This document shows positions 34,327 to 42,820 of a DNA stretch of 64,000 bases, piece after piece. Where the stretch lies: positions 2,887,501-2,951,500 of the forward strand of contig NZ_CP087190.1 of NCBI RefSeq assembly GCF_024749165.1, given 5' to 3'. The notes beneath the pieces are model-generated. The model searched no databases. It was not told the DNA's origin and saw only the letters and a list, made by a program, of their open reading frames with translations. Both the position numbers and the translations under genes were made by a program. The stretch's first letter is position 1. Each line of letters starts with the position of its first letter. Source of the DNA: Pseudomonas sp. B21-023 (GTDB lineage Bacteria > Pseudomonadota > Gammaproteobacteria > Pseudomonadales > Pseudomonadaceae).

Positions 34327-35208
34327 TCAGAGATCCAGGGCGCCCCTGAGCAAGGCGTTGAGCATCCCCGCCACATCATCCCCCTGCTCGTCCAGCACAC
34401 GCAGCGGAATGCCCTGCAACACCGCTTGCGAACCCGCCACCCCGGTCAGGGCCATCGGGCAGGCAATCTCCATCTGCAATGCGCGCAGCCGCCTGGCCAG
34501 GCCGGCGTTCACCGGCCCTTGCACCGCGATCACCAGCGCTGCCGGCAGGGTTGCCGCGCACACCAGCGGAAGTTCCTCCAACGGCTGTCCGCAGCCGAGC
34601 ACGTCGACGCGCTGTTGCTCGGCGCTCAGCAGCAGGCCGGTACACAGCAACGGTAGTTCGGCATGCCCCTCGGTACCGGCCAGCAGCACCCTTGGCGCAT
34701 CGGCCTGGTTCATCTGCAGGCGCAGCAGCAGGCGGGCGCGCAGGAAGGTGTCGAGGAACAACCATTGGCTGCGTTCCCCGAAGGCCCTGCCTGCCGCCAT
34801 TTCCTGCCACACCGGCAGCAGCACCTCACGCAGCACGGTAGCCTTGGGCAGGAGCGTGAACAGCTGGCCATGGACACCTTCCAGCGCCCGTGCATCGAAT
34901 GCCATCGCCGCCCGTTTCACAGTGGCGCGCCAGTCGTGGAAGGCCGAGTCCAGCTGCACGGGCGCCTGGCGCTGGGCGGCGAGCATTTCGCCGACCTTGC
35001 TGATCGGCAGGCCGTTGGCAGTCCAGTGCAGGATGTCGCGGATGCGCTGCACGTCGCCGGGCGTGTACAGGCGATGGCCACCGTCGGTGCGCTGCGGGCG
35101 GATCAGCCCGTGGCGGCGCTCCCAGGCGCGCAAGGTCACCGGATTGATGCCGGTCAGGCTGACCACGTCGCGCATGGGCAATAAATCGGGTGAGATGGCT
35201 TCGGTCAT
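34327..35208 (-). CDS. MerR-family light-responsive regulator (class II LitR/PplR type)
   Basis: A 293-residue regulator: an N-terminal MerR winged HTH (MRDVVSLTGINPVTLRAWERRHGLIRPQRTDGGHRLYTPGDVQRI) followed by a cobalamin-binding-like region. The CarH/LitR-type E-x-x-H adenosylcobalamin segment is not intact here (AFGERSQWLFLDTF), as expected of class II LitR proteins that work with a LOV photoreceptor instead of vitamin B12. It is divergent from a LOV gene, the pairing known for PplR and PpSB-LOV proteins in P. putida KT2440. Its predicted operators, TGTACA-N12-TGTACA, are found at 35813-35887 and 43904-43945. The ATG at 35208 is preferred over 35235. Confidence 0.85.
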   Translation of the reverse strand: MTEAISPDLLPMRDVVSLTGINPVTLRAWERRHGLIRPQRTDGGHRLYTPGDVQRIRDILHWTANGLPISKVGEMLAAQRQAPVQLDSAFHDWRATVKRAAMAFDARALEGVHGQLFTLLPKATVLREVLLPVWQEMAAGRAFGERSQWLFLDTFLRARLLLRLQMNQADAPRVLLAGTEGHAELPLLCTGLLLSAEQQRVDVLGCGQPLEELPLVCAATLPAALVIAVQGPVNAGLARRLRALQMEIACPMALTGVAGSQAVLQGIPLRVLDEQGDDVAGMLNALLRGALDL

Positions 35209-35355
35209 CAGGAGGGATCGTCGGAAAGATGGCACATTCTAAACCCATACGCTCTTTCTGCGGCGAGCTCAGGTAGGCCATTATGTAGCGAATCGCGCCG
35301 GCGCTTTGTACCGTTGCGCCCGTCATACCGCTTAGGCTTTCCATGGGTGTCCCCA

Positions 35356-35802
35356 ATGATCAACGCAAAACTCCTGCAACTGATGGTCGAGCACTCCAAC
35401 GATGGCATCGTCGTCGCCGAGCAGGAGGGCCCAGAAAGCATCCTGATCTACGCCAATCCTGCCTTCGAGCGCCTCACCGGCTACTGCGCGGACGATATTC
35501 TCTACCAGGACTGCCGCTTTCTTCAGGGCCAGGATCGGCAACAGTCGGGCATCGCCGCGATCCGCGAGGCGATCCGCAAGGGCCAACCCTGCCGCCAGGT
35601 GCTGCGCAACTATCGCCAGGACGGCAGCCTGTTCTGGAACGAATTGTCCATCACCCCGGTGCGTAACGAGGCGGACCAGCTGACTTACTACATCGGAATT
35701 CAACACGATGTCTCGGCGCAGATCGCCGCCGAGGAGCGGGTGCGCGAGCTGGAAACCGAGGTCGCCGACCTGCGTCGCCAACTGGCGGCGGCCGGTCTCT
35801 GA
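35356..35802 (+). CDS. short LOV-domain blue-light photoreceptor
   Basis: A 148-residue protein that is a single LOV (PAS) domain plus a C-terminal helix. The flavin-binding signature is GYCADDILYQDCRFLQGQDR, with the adduct-forming cysteine in DCRFLQ. Other family parts are LIYANPAFERLTG, NYRQDGSLFWNELSITPVRN and YYIGIQHDVSAQIAAEERV. It matches the short LOV proteins PpSB1/PpSB2-LOV of P. putida, which lack an effector domain and act through dark/light-dependent interaction with a PplR-type MerR protein. The gene diverges from that regulator, and the light-regulated operon starts 104 bases downstream. Confidence 0.92.
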   Translation: MINAKLLQLMVEHSNDGIVVAEQEGPESILIYANPAFERLTGYCADDILYQDCRFLQGQDRQQSGIAAIREAIRKGQPCRQVLRNYRQDGSLFWNELSITPVRNEADQLTYYIGIQHDVSAQIAAEERVRELETEVADLRRQLAAAGL

Positions 35803-35812
35803 GCAAAATATC

Positions 35813-35887
35813 TGTACAAGAACGTTGACTTGTACAGATTTAAACGTAGGCTTCGTTTATACCTGTACAAAAAATACCGGTTGTACA
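35813..35887. promoter_or_regulatory. two PplR-type operators upstream of the light operon
   Basis: Pair one is TGTACA at 35813-35818 and 35831-35836; pair two is TGTACA at 35864-35869 and 35882-35887. Each pair has exactly 12 bases between hexamers, matching the published PplR consensus T(G/A)TACA-N12-TGTA(C/T)A. The sites lie in the 104-base gap before the SnoaL-like gene. Confidence 0.88.
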
Positions 35888-35906
35888 GGATTTCCCGGAG
35901 CCGAGC

Positions 35907-36329
35907 ATGTCAACGTACCTGCAGAATTTCGCCGAGCGCTTCGCCCAGCTCGATGGAGAGCACCTCGAAGCGCTGGAAAACCTGTACAGCGAGAACGTCA
36001 CTTTCCGCGACCCGCTGCATCAGATTGATGGGCTAAGCGACCTGCGGGCCTATTTCGCCCAGCTGTACGCCAACGCCCATGACATCCGTTATGTCTTCTC
36101 TGGTGTCGACGAGGTGAAGACCGGGCAAGGGTACCTGCGTTGGACCCTGCAGTTTCGTCACCCCCGGCTGGCCGGCGGTCGCCCGGTTTCCCTGCAAGGC
36201 TGCAGCTACCTGCAATGGCATGATCGGGTGCATTTCCACCAGGATTTCTTCGACGCAGGCGCCCTGCTCTACGAGCATGTTCCGCTGATGGGCGGGGCGA
36301 TTCGCTGGCTCAAGGGGCGGTTGGCATGA
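35907..36329 (+). CDS. SnoaL/NTF2-like protein
   Basis: A 140-residue NTF2-fold (SnoaL-like) protein that opens the light-induced operon. Signature parts are YLQNFAERFAQLDGEHLEALENLYSENVTFRDPLHQIDGLSDLRAYFAQLYAN and WTLQFRHPRLAGGRPVSLQGCSYLQW. The fold forms a small hydrophobic cavity and often acts as an isomerase or hydratase, or as a binding protein. Here it precedes lipid-modifying enzymes, so a fatty-acid substrate is plausible but unproven. The next gene starts inside its stop codon (ATGA), so translation is coupled. Confidence 0.85.
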   Translation: MSTYLQNFAERFAQLDGEHLEALENLYSENVTFRDPLHQIDGLSDLRAYFAQLYANAHDIRYVFSGVDEVKTGQGYLRWTLQFRHPRLAGGRPVSLQGCSYLQWHDRVHFHQDFFDAGALLYEHVPLMGGAIRWLKGRLA

Positions 36330-37078
36330 GCCGCTGCTGGTTGACCGGTGCCAGCAGCGGCATCGGCGCGGCGCTCGCGCAGTGCCTGCTGGAGCAAGGC
36401 CATCAGGTAGCCCTGGGCGGTCGCCGGATCGAGCAACTGGTGCCTTTTGCCGAGCGCTTTCCCGGGCAGGTGCTGCTGGCCAACGGTGATCTGGACGATC
36501 CGGAGCAGGTCACGCAGATAGCAGCCCGCATTCGCCAGGCCTGGGGCGCACTGGACCTGGCGATTTTCAACGCCGGGACCTGCGAATACCTGGAGCCCGG
36601 CCGGTTCGATCCGGCGCTGGTCGAGCGCGTGATGCGCACCAACCTGCTGAGCCTCAGCCATTGCCTGGCGGCCGCCCTGCCCCTGCTGCGGGCCGGCGCA
36701 CGTCCTCACCTGGTGGTGATGGGTAGCTCGGTGACCTGGCTGGCCTTGCCCCGGGCCGGTGCCTATGGCGCGTCCAAGGCCGCCGTGCGCTACCTGGTGG
36801 AGTCGCAGCGCATCGATCTGACGCAAGCCGGCATCGACGTCACGCTGGTCAACCCGGGCTTCGTCGACACGCCACTGACCCGGCGCAACGATTTCCCGAT
36901 GCCGCAGCTGTGGTCGGCCCAGCGCGCCGCCCAGCACATCGCCAGACGGCTGCCGCGTCGCCCCCTGGAAATAAACTTTCCGCGCCTGTTCACCTGGGGA
37001 TTGCGCCTGCTCGGAGTGCTGCCGGCGCGGGCGCGCCTGGCATTGGGCCGGCGCCTGGCACGTCAAGAAACGGACTGA
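36326..37078 (+). CDS. short-chain dehydrogenase/reductase
   Basis: A 250-residue classical SDR. The NAD(P)-binding TGASSGIG motif is at residues 7-14, NAG lies in FNAGTCEYLEP, and the catalytic Ser-Tyr-Lys triad is in MGSSVTWLALPRAGAYGASKAAVRY. The C-terminus is arginine-rich and hydrophobic (RRPLEINFPRLFTWGLRLLGVLPARARLALGRRL), which may hold it at the membrane, fitting a lipid substrate. It is the second gene of the light operon, overlapping the SnoaL-like gene by four bases and lying six bases before the FAD oxidoreductase gene. Confidence 0.9.
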   Translation: MSRCWLTGASSGIGAALAQCLLEQGHQVALGGRRIEQLVPFAERFPGQVLLANGDLDDPEQVTQIAARIRQAWGALDLAIFNAGTCEYLEPGRFDPALVERVMRTNLLSLSHCLAAALPLLRAGARPHLVVMGSSVTWLALPRAGAYGASKAAVRYLVESQRIDLTQAGIDVTLVNPGFVDTPLTRRNDFPMPQLWSAQRAAQHIARRLPRRPLEINFPRLFTWGLRLLGVLPARARLALGRRLARQETD

Positions 37079-37084
37079 GCAACC

Positions 37085-38332
37085 ATGCGTATAGCCATCA
37101 TTGGCAGCGGCATCGCGGGCCTGACCTGCGCCTACCTGCTGTCGCGCAAACACGAAGTAACGGTATTCGAAGCCGCCGGCTGGGTCGGTGGCCACACCCA
37201 CACTGTCGACGTGCTGTGGCGCGGTGAGCGCCATGCCATCGACACGGGGTTCATTGTCTTCAACGACTGGACCTATCCCCATTTCATCCGTTTGCTTGAA
37301 CAGCTCGGAGTCGCTTCGCAGCCGACGCAGATGAGTTTCTCCGTGCATGATCCACTCTGCGGTCTGGAATACAACGGGCACGACCTGAACACGTTGTTTG
37401 CCCAGCGCCGCAACCTGCTGTCGCCGGGCTTCTGGGGCATGCTGCGCGATATCCTGCGCTTCAACCGGCAGGCTCTCGCCGACCTCGAGCACCAGCGCAT
37501 CGACGCCACCACCACCTTGGGCGCTTATCTTCATGAACGCGGTTACGGCCCGCGTTTCATTGAGCATTACATCGTGCCCATGGGCTCGGCCATCTGGTCC
37601 ATGTCCCGTGCCGATATGCTCGGCTTCCCGCTGGCGTTCTTCGTGCGCTTCTGTCGCAACCACGGTTTGCTGTCGGTGAACCAGCGCCCGCAGTGGCGTG
37701 TCGTCGCGGGCGGTTCGCGCAGTTATGTCGCCCCGTTGTGCCGACCCTTCGCCGAACGCATCCGCCTTGACTGCAAGGTGCACCGGGTCGGCCGCGACGA
37801 AGGCGGTGTCACCCTGGTCAGCGACGCCGGCACCGAGCGCTTCGACAACGTGGTATTCGCCTGCCACAGCGACCAGGCCCTGGCGCTGCTGGAGGCGCCG
37901 AGCGTGCACGAGCGTGCCGTGCTGGGTGCCATCGGCTACGCCGACAACGATGTGGTGCTGCACACCGACACCCGCCTGCTGCCGCGCCGCCGTAACGCCT
38001 GGGCCAGCTGGAACTACCGCCTGGGCGGCCCCGAGCAGGCGCCGGCCGCGGTGACCTACAACATGAACATCCTGCAGGGCATCCAGGCACCGACGACCTT
38101 CTGCGTCAGCCTGAACCAGACCGCGCTGATCGACCCTGCGCAGATCCTCGCCCGCTTCAGCTACGCCCATCCGCAGTACAGCCTGGCGGCATCCGCCGCG
38201 CAGGCTCGGCAAACGCAACTGCAAGGCCAACAGCACAGCTATTTCTGCGGCGCCTACTGGGGCAATGGCTTCCACGAGGACGGCGTGGTCAGTGCGTTGC
38301 AGGTGGCCAGGCACTTCGGAGAGCAGCTGTGA
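37085..38332 (+). CDS. FAD-dependent amine-oxidase-type oxidoreductase
   Basis: A 415-residue flavoprotein. The dinucleotide-binding motif IGSGIAGLTCAYLLSRKHEVTVFEA opens the protein, followed by GWVGGHTHTVDV and IDTGFIVFNDWTYPHFIRLLEQLGV, standard for NAD/FAD-binding Rossmann proteins (amine oxidase/phytoene-desaturase superfamily). The C-terminal FAD motif is YFCGAYWGNGFHEDGVVSALQVAR. Homologues sit beside DUF1365 and CFA-type methyltransferases in singlet-oxygen or light regulons, where they are thought to modify unsaturated acyl chains. The next gene starts with GTG overlapping its stop (GTGA). Confidence 0.9.
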   Translation: MRIAIIGSGIAGLTCAYLLSRKHEVTVFEAAGWVGGHTHTVDVLWRGERHAIDTGFIVFNDWTYPHFIRLLEQLGVASQPTQMSFSVHDPLCGLEYNGHDLNTLFAQRRNLLSPGFWGMLRDILRFNRQALADLEHQRIDATTTLGAYLHERGYGPRFIEHYIVPMGSAIWSMSRADMLGFPLAFFVRFCRNHGLLSVNQRPQWRVVAGGSRSYVAPLCRPFAERIRLDCKVHRVGRDEGGVTLVSDAGTERFDNVVFACHSDQALALLEAPSVHERAVLGAIGYADNDVVLHTDTRLLPRRRNAWASWNYRLGGPEQAPAAVTYNMNILQGIQAPTTFCVSLNQTALIDPAQILARFSYAHPQYSLAASAAQARQTQLQGQQHSYFCGAYWGNGFHEDGVVSALQVARHFGEQL

Positions 38333-39138
38333 ACAGTGGCCTGTGCCTGGGCTGGCTCAGTCATCGGCGCCTGAGTCCGCGGCCCCATGCCTTTCGTTAC
38401 CGGATCGGCCTGTTCTACCTGGATCTGGACGAACAAGCCTGGCTGATGGGCCTGTCTCGCTGGCTGGGGCGTTGGCGCCTGGCCCCGCTTTGCTGGCGGG
38501 AAACCGACTACCTGCCGAGCCTCACCCACCAAGGTCAGCCGCTGGCCCAGGCCGCGCGATTGCTGGTGAGCCAGGCCACGGGGCAAATGCCCGACGGGCC
38601 AGTGTGCCTGCTGACCCAGCTGCGTTGCTGGGGGCTGTCGTTCAATCCGGTGAGCTTCTATTTCTGCCATGACCGCGACGGACATCTGGCGGCGATCCTG
38701 CTGGAGGTGCGCAACACCCCGTGGCGGCAGCGTTTCCACTATGTGCTGCCGGTGCAAGGCGACCCGGCGAAAACCTTCGCCATGGCCAAGCGCTTTCATG
38801 TGTCGCCGTTCATGCCCTTGGACATGGACTATCGGGTGCGCTTTCACCTGGACCAGGCACAGATGCGCATCCACATGGAGAACTGGCAAGGCAGCCAGAA
38901 AGTGTTCGAGGCCGACCTGGCCCTGAAGCGCCGGCCGCTGAATCGCAAGGCTGTGCGCGACTACATCCTGGCCTTCCCCTGGATCAGCCTGCGCACCGTC
39001 TCGGCCATCTACTGGCAAGCCCTGCGCCTGTTCATCAAACGCACGCCCATCCACGACCACACCGCCAGCCGGGGCAACCTGGCACTCGGCCACTCCTGCG
39101 AGGACCCCGATCATGTCCAATCCGACCCTGAGCGTTAG
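38329..39138 (+). CDS. DUF1365 family protein
   Basis: A 269-residue DUF1365 protein. Characteristic parts are RRLSPRPHAFRYRIGLFYLDLDE, VCLLTQLRCWGLSFNPVSFYFCHDRDGHLAAILLEVRNTPWRQRFHYVL, KRFHVSPFMPLDMDYRVRF and RTVSAIYWQALRLFIKRTPIHDH. DUF1365 proteins occur with FAD oxidoreductases and CFA-like methyltransferases; their biochemical role is not established, but they are tied to fatty acid modification. Starts at GTG inside the stop of the preceding gene and overlaps the next by 26 bases, so the set is tightly coupled. Confidence 0.92.
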   Translation: MNSGLCLGWLSHRRLSPRPHAFRYRIGLFYLDLDEQAWLMGLSRWLGRWRLAPLCWRETDYLPSLTHQGQPLAQAARLLVSQATGQMPDGPVCLLTQLRCWGLSFNPVSFYFCHDRDGHLAAILLEVRNTPWRQRFHYVLPVQGDPAKTFAMAKRFHVSPFMPLDMDYRVRFHLDQAQMRIHMENWQGSQKVFEADLALKRRPLNRKAVRDYILAFPWISLRTVSAIYWQALRLFIKRTPIHDHTASRGNLALGHSCEDPDHVQSDPER

Positions 39139-40372
39139 CAAGTCCGCGGGCCTGGCGCCACTGCTCGGCGGCTTGGCGCGCAAGGCCGTGCTCGCCCAGC
39201 TGGGCAAGCTGCGTCATGGCCATCTGCGCCTACTCTGCCATGGTCGCCAGTGGACGTTCGGCGACCCCGGCAGCGCGCTGCAGGCCGAGGTGGAGATACT
39301 CGACGACACCGCCTGGAGCCTGATCGCCGGCAATGGCTCGATCGGCGCGGGCGAAGCCTATATCCATGGTTACTGGCGCAGCCCGGACCTGGCGTTGGTC
39401 ACCCGCCTGTTCGTGGCCAACCTCGATGTGCTCGACGCCCTCGAGGGCGGCCTGGCACGCCTCGGCCGCCCTGCCCTGCGGCTGCTGCACCGGCTCAACC
39501 GCAACAACCGCCAAGGCGCCCGTCGCAACATCCTGGCCCATTACGACCTGGGCAATACCCTGTTCGAGCAACTGCTGGACCCGACCATGATGTATTCGGC
39601 CGCGCAGTTCGAGCACCCCGAACAATCCCTGGAGCAGGCTCAGCGGCGCAAGCTGGAGCGCATCTGCCAGAAGCTCGAGCTGAGTCCGCAGGATCACCTG
39701 CTGGAAATCGGCTGCGGCTGGGGCAGCCTGGCGATCCACGCCGCCACCCGCCACGGCTGCCGGGTGACCACCACGACCCTGTCGCACGCGCAGTACACCT
39801 ATACCCTGCAACGGGTGAAGGACCTTGGGCTGGAGCAGCGGGTGACCGTGTTGTGCGACGACTACCGCGACTTGACGGGGACTTTCGACAAACTGGTCTC
39901 CATCGAGATGATCGAAGCGGTAGGCCACCGCTACTTGCCGGTGTACTTCCGTCAGTGCGCGTCACTGCTCAAGCCCAACGGGCTGATGTTGCTGCAGGCC
40001 ATCACCATCCGTGACCAGCGCTACGCCCAGGCGCGGCGCTCGGTGGATTTCATCCAGCGCTACATCTTCCCCGGCGGCGCCCTGCCCTCGCTGAGCGTGC
40101 TGCTGGACACCGCCAGCCGTCGCACCGCGCTCAACCTCGTGCACCTGGAGGATTTCGGCGTCGACTACGCACTCACCCTGGGGCATTGGCGCGACAACCT
40201 GCGCCAGGCGCGCGGCACATTGGCGGCACTGGGCTACGACGAGACCTTTCAGCGCCTGTGGGAGTTCTACCTGTGCTACTGCCAAGGCGGCTTCGAGGAA
40301 CGGGCCATCGGCGTGGCCCAGCTGCTGTGGGCGGCGCCCCAGGCGCGGCGGGCGCCGTTGCCCGGGCAATGA
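39113..40372 (+). CDS. cyclopropane-fatty-acyl-phospholipid-synthase-like methyltransferase (UfaM-like)
   Basis: A 419-residue SAM-dependent methyltransferase of the CFA synthase family. After an N-terminal lipid-binding domain comes NILAHYDLGNTLFEQLLDPTMMYSAAQFE, then motif I LLEIGCGWGSLAIHAATRHGC and KLVSIEMIEAVGHRYLPVYF. In P. putida the light-induced homologue is named ufaM, for furan-containing fatty acid synthesis; plain cyclopropanation is the alternative. Furan fatty acids scavenge singlet oxygen, fitting blue-light induction. It overlaps the DUF1365 gene at its start and the DUF2878 gene at its stop (ATGA). Confidence 0.92.
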   Translation: MSNPTLSVSKSAGLAPLLGGLARKAVLAQLGKLRHGHLRLLCHGRQWTFGDPGSALQAEVEILDDTAWSLIAGNGSIGAGEAYIHGYWRSPDLALVTRLFVANLDVLDALEGGLARLGRPALRLLHRLNRNNRQGARRNILAHYDLGNTLFEQLLDPTMMYSAAQFEHPEQSLEQAQRRKLERICQKLELSPQDHLLEIGCGWGSLAIHAATRHGCRVTTTTLSHAQYTYTLQRVKDLGLEQRVTVLCDDYRDLTGTFDKLVSIEMIEAVGHRYLPVYFRQCASLLKPNGLMLLQAITIRDQRYAQARRSVDFIQRYIFPGGALPSLSVLLDTASRRTALNLVHLEDFGVDYALTLGHWRDNLRQARGTLAALGYDETFQRLWEFYLCYCQGGFEERAIGVAQLLWAAPQARRAPLPGQ

Positions 40373-40863
40373 CGATGCCCCGCGCCTGGCTGATCGCCAA
40401 TGCGCTATGGCTGCAGGTGGGCTGGTGGGCCTGCGTGCTGGGCGCCAAGGTTCCCTGGCTATTGCTCCTGGTGCCGCTGGGGCTGGCCGTGCACCTTAAA
40501 CTGTGCCCGGCCCGCAGCACCGAAGTCGGCGCACTGTTACGCGTGACCTTGGCCGGTTGCATGCTGGACGGCCTGCTGGGGGCAATTGGGATTTTTCGTT
40601 TCGAGGCATGGCCACTGCCATTGTGGCTGGCGCTGCTGTGGCTGGTGCTGGCCAGCGGCTTGCGCCACAGCCTGGCCTGGGCGGGTTGGCCGTTTTGGCG
40701 CGGTGCGTCAGTCGGCGCGCTGGGTGGCCCGTTGGCGTACCTGAGCGGTGCCGGGCTGGCCGATGTCGCCTTGCCCCTGGGGCCCGTGGCCACGGGCTTG
40801 CTGCTGATACCGGTCTGGGCCCTGGCCCTGCCCTTGCTGGTGCGCCTCGCCGCGCGGCGCTGA
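40369..40863 (+). CDS. DUF2878 inner-membrane protein
   Basis: A 164-residue membrane protein of the DUF2878 type, with five or so predicted helices: LIANALWLQVGWWACVLGA, PWLLLLVPLGLAVHL, LPLWLALLWLVLASGL, the segment ending YLSGAGLADVALPL, and VATGLLLIPVWALALPLLV. The start ATG overlaps the CFA-like stop codon. DUF2878 genes recur at the end of these light/oxidative-stress operons; function unknown, possibly lipid presentation. Its last 150 bases overlap the antisense DUF2256 frame, so the two operons are convergent. Confidence 0.85.
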   Translation: MTMPRAWLIANALWLQVGWWACVLGAKVPWLLLLVPLGLAVHLKLCPARSTEVGALLRVTLAGCMLDGLLGAIGIFRFEAWPLPLWLALLWLVLASGLRHSLAWAGWPFWRGASVGALGGPLAYLSGAGLADVALPLGPVATGLLLIPVWALALPLLVRLAARR

Positions 40864-40983
40864 GCGGCGGCAGCGTTCGGAACAGTAGCGCACCTGCGCC
40901 CAGCACCGCGCCCAGCGCTTGCGCCAGGTGAAAGGCCGGCCGCATGCCGCGCATACCTTGCTTGGAAGATGCTGCTTCTTCAT
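40708..40983 (-). CDS. DUF2256 small zinc-finger-like protein
   Basis: Last gene of the minus-strand light operon. The first 43 residues are a DUF2256 domain (MKKQHLPSKVCAACGRPFTW, then RKRWARCWAQVRYCSERCRRSA) with two CxxC-type pairs that should bind zinc. Homologues are often just 45-60 residues and genetically linked to cryptochromes and photolyases. As read, the frame goes on for a further 48 glutamine- and glycine-rich residues antisense to the DUF2878 gene, which may be an artefact of high GC. Its ATG overlaps the photolyase stop by four bases. Confidence 0.8.
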   Translation of the reverse strand: MKKQHLPSKVCAACGRPFTWRKRWARCWAQVRYCSERCRRSAPRGEAHQQGQGQGPDRYQQQARGHGPQGQGDIGQPGTAQVRQRATQRAD

Positions 40984-42506
40984 AAGTCCTGGCCGGCATC
41001 GAGCCGCGCCAGCAACGCCTGGCCGCGTTGCCACACGCCCTCGCGACGGGCAGGCGCCATGCCGTCCAGGCTGCGATACACCAAGGCCAGACGAGGATTG
41101 CCTGAAAGCTGGGCGCGGTGGCGAATGAGAAAATGCCAGTACAACGCATTGAATGGGCAAGCGTCTTCACCGACCGCCTTGTCCACCCTGAAGCTGCAGG
41201 CCTTGCAGTGATCGGACATCCGCTGAATGTAGCGACCACTGGCGCAATAGGGTTTGGAACCCAGGTAACCGCCATCGGCGTGCATCACCATCCCCAGGGT
41301 GTTGGGCAGTTCTACCCAGTCGAACGCGTCGATGTACACGGCCAGGTACCATTGGCAGATCGCGGCGGGCACGATTCCGGCCAGCAGGGCGAAGTTGCCG
41401 GTGACCATCAGCCGCTGGATGTGATGCGCGTAACCGAGGCGCAAGGTCTGTCCGATGGCCTGCGCCATGCAGCGCATGCGCGTCTGCCCGGTCCAGTAAA
41501 AGTCCGGCAGGCCACGCGTGTTGCCCAGGCGGTTGAGCCCGGCGTATTCGGGCATGCGCAGCCAGTAGATACCGCGCACATACTCGCGCCAGCCAATCAA
41601 CTGGCGAATGAAGCCCTCTGCGGCGTTGAGCGGCACCCGGCCCCGGCGCCAGGCGTCTTCCACCTCCTCGCACAGGCAGCGCACGTCCAGCAGCCCGATG
41701 TTCAGCGCCGCGCTGATGCGCGCATGGAACAGGTAGGGCTCGCCTTCAGCCATGGCGTCCTGATAGTCGCCAAACGCCGCCAGGCCGAAATCGAGAAAAT
41801 GACGCCATAGCTGTTGAGCGTCGGCATGAGTCACGGGATAGTCGAAACCATCCAGTTCGCCGTAATGGTCGCTGAAACGCTGGCGAACCAAGGCCACCAC
41901 GCCACGGGTAATGGCATCCTGTTCAAAATGCGCCGGAAACGGGCCTCGCAGACCGCGCGCCAACGGCTTGCGATTTTCGTCATCGAAATTCCATGCGCCC
42001 CCCGCCGGGCTGCCGTCGGGCTCCAGGAGCAGGCCGCAACGCTTGCGCATGCCGCGGTAGAAATGCTCCATGCGCAGCTGGGTGCGGCCCTGGGCCCAGC
42101 GTGCGAAAGCCTCTCGCGAGCACAGGAAACGGGTGTCGCGGTGCCACACCAACGGTAGCCCTGCCTCCCGTAACGTCTGTTCCAGGCGCCACTCACCGCA
42201 CTCGGTCAGGTGGATCTCGCTGGCGCCCAGGGCCTGCTGCCAGCGACGCAGTTCGCCGGCAATGCTGGCACTGTTGCCGTCGGCGTCCAGTTCGACGTAG
42301 TGCACATGCCAGCCACGCGCCCTCAGCGCCTGGGCGAAATGACGCATGGCGCTGAAGATAAGCACGATCTTCTGCGGATGATGCGGCACGTAGCGTGCCT
42401 CGCCCTCCACTTCAGCCATCAGAATCGCATCGCGGGCAGGGTCCAGCGCGGCGAGACTCGCCAATTCGAACGACAGCTGGTCGCCCAGCACCAGGCCCAG
42501 GCGCAT
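40980..42506 (-). CDS. iron-sulfur photolyase/cryptochrome (FeS-BCP, (6-4)-photolyase type)
   Basis: A 508-residue photolyase-family flavoprotein. MRLGLVLGDQLSFELASLAALDPARDAILMAEV opens the alpha/beta antenna domain; the FAD domain contains GFIRQLIGWREYVRGIYWLRMPEY, GQTLRLGYAHHIQRLMVTGNFALLAGI and WVELPNTLGMVMHADGG. Cysteines in PYCASGRYIQR, HCKACSF and DACPFN match the [4Fe-4S] cluster ligands of prokaryotic FeS-BCP proteins such as CryB and PhrB. It should repair (6-4) photoproducts or sense light. It is in the light-induced operon with DUF2256 and DUF6482 neighbours. The ATG at 42506 is preferred over a longer GC-rich reading. Confidence 0.93.
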   Translation of the reverse strand: MRLGLVLGDQLSFELASLAALDPARDAILMAEVEGEARYVPHHPQKIVLIFSAMRHFAQALRARGWHVHYVELDADGNSASIAGELRRWQQALGASEIHLTECGEWRLEQTLREAGLPLVWHRDTRFLCSREAFARWAQGRTQLRMEHFYRGMRKRCGLLLEPDGSPAGGAWNFDDENRKPLARGLRGPFPAHFEQDAITRGVVALVRQRFSDHYGELDGFDYPVTHADAQQLWRHFLDFGLAAFGDYQDAMAEGEPYLFHARISAALNIGLLDVRCLCEEVEDAWRRGRVPLNAAEGFIRQLIGWREYVRGIYWLRMPEYAGLNRLGNTRGLPDFYWTGQTRMRCMAQAIGQTLRLGYAHHIQRLMVTGNFALLAGIVPAAICQWYLAVYIDAFDWVELPNTLGMVMHADGGYLGSKPYCASGRYIQRMSDHCKACSFRVDKAVGEDACPFNALYWHFLIRHRAQLSGNPRLALVYRSLDGMAPARREGVWQRGQALLARLDAGQDL

Positions 42507-42514
42507 CGCCGAGG

Positions 42515-42820
42515 CTACCACTGCTCGTCCAGCGTCACCGGCACCCGCAGCGGCGCGACGGGGCCGTCGCCTTGCCCGCACATTTCATCGTGTACCACGT
42601 GCTGGACCAGCATGCACGGCACCGTCGGCAGCCCGGCCAGCACCTGGCGCAACTGCGTGATGGAGCGAAAGCGCAGGGCCTGCCCGTGATCGTCGCTCAG
42701 CGTGACCGGCCCTGCGTCGGCCATGGCCCGCAGCAGGTAGAAACCGCCTTCCAGCGACAGCAGCTCCAGCGCCCGGACCTTCCCGGCGCCGACCTGATCG
42801 AAAAGTGTATTGAGATTCAT
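42515..42820 (-). CDS. DUF6482-like small protein
   Basis: A 101-residue soluble protein. Recognisable parts are LFDQVGAGKVRALELLSLEGGFYLLRAMADAG and LVQHVVHDEMCGQGD, which I associate from memory with DUF6482 in pseudomonads. The fold is probably alpha/beta with a conserved histidine and cysteine in VHDEMC. It lies between the DUF3833 lipoprotein (four-base overlap) and the photolyase (eight-base gap), so it is part of the same transcript. Function is unknown; co-induction with photolyase is inferred from the operon. Confidence 0.75.
   Translation of the reverse strand: MNLNTLFDQVGAGKVRALELLSLEGGFYLLRAMADAGPVTLSDDHGQALRFRSITQLRQVLAGLPTVPCMLVQHVVHDEMCGQGDGPVAPLRVPVTLDEQW

Noticed and set aside
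36269..38314. 681-codon minus-strand frame opposite the light operon
   Set aside because: Runs antisense through three well-supported genes and contains no domain.
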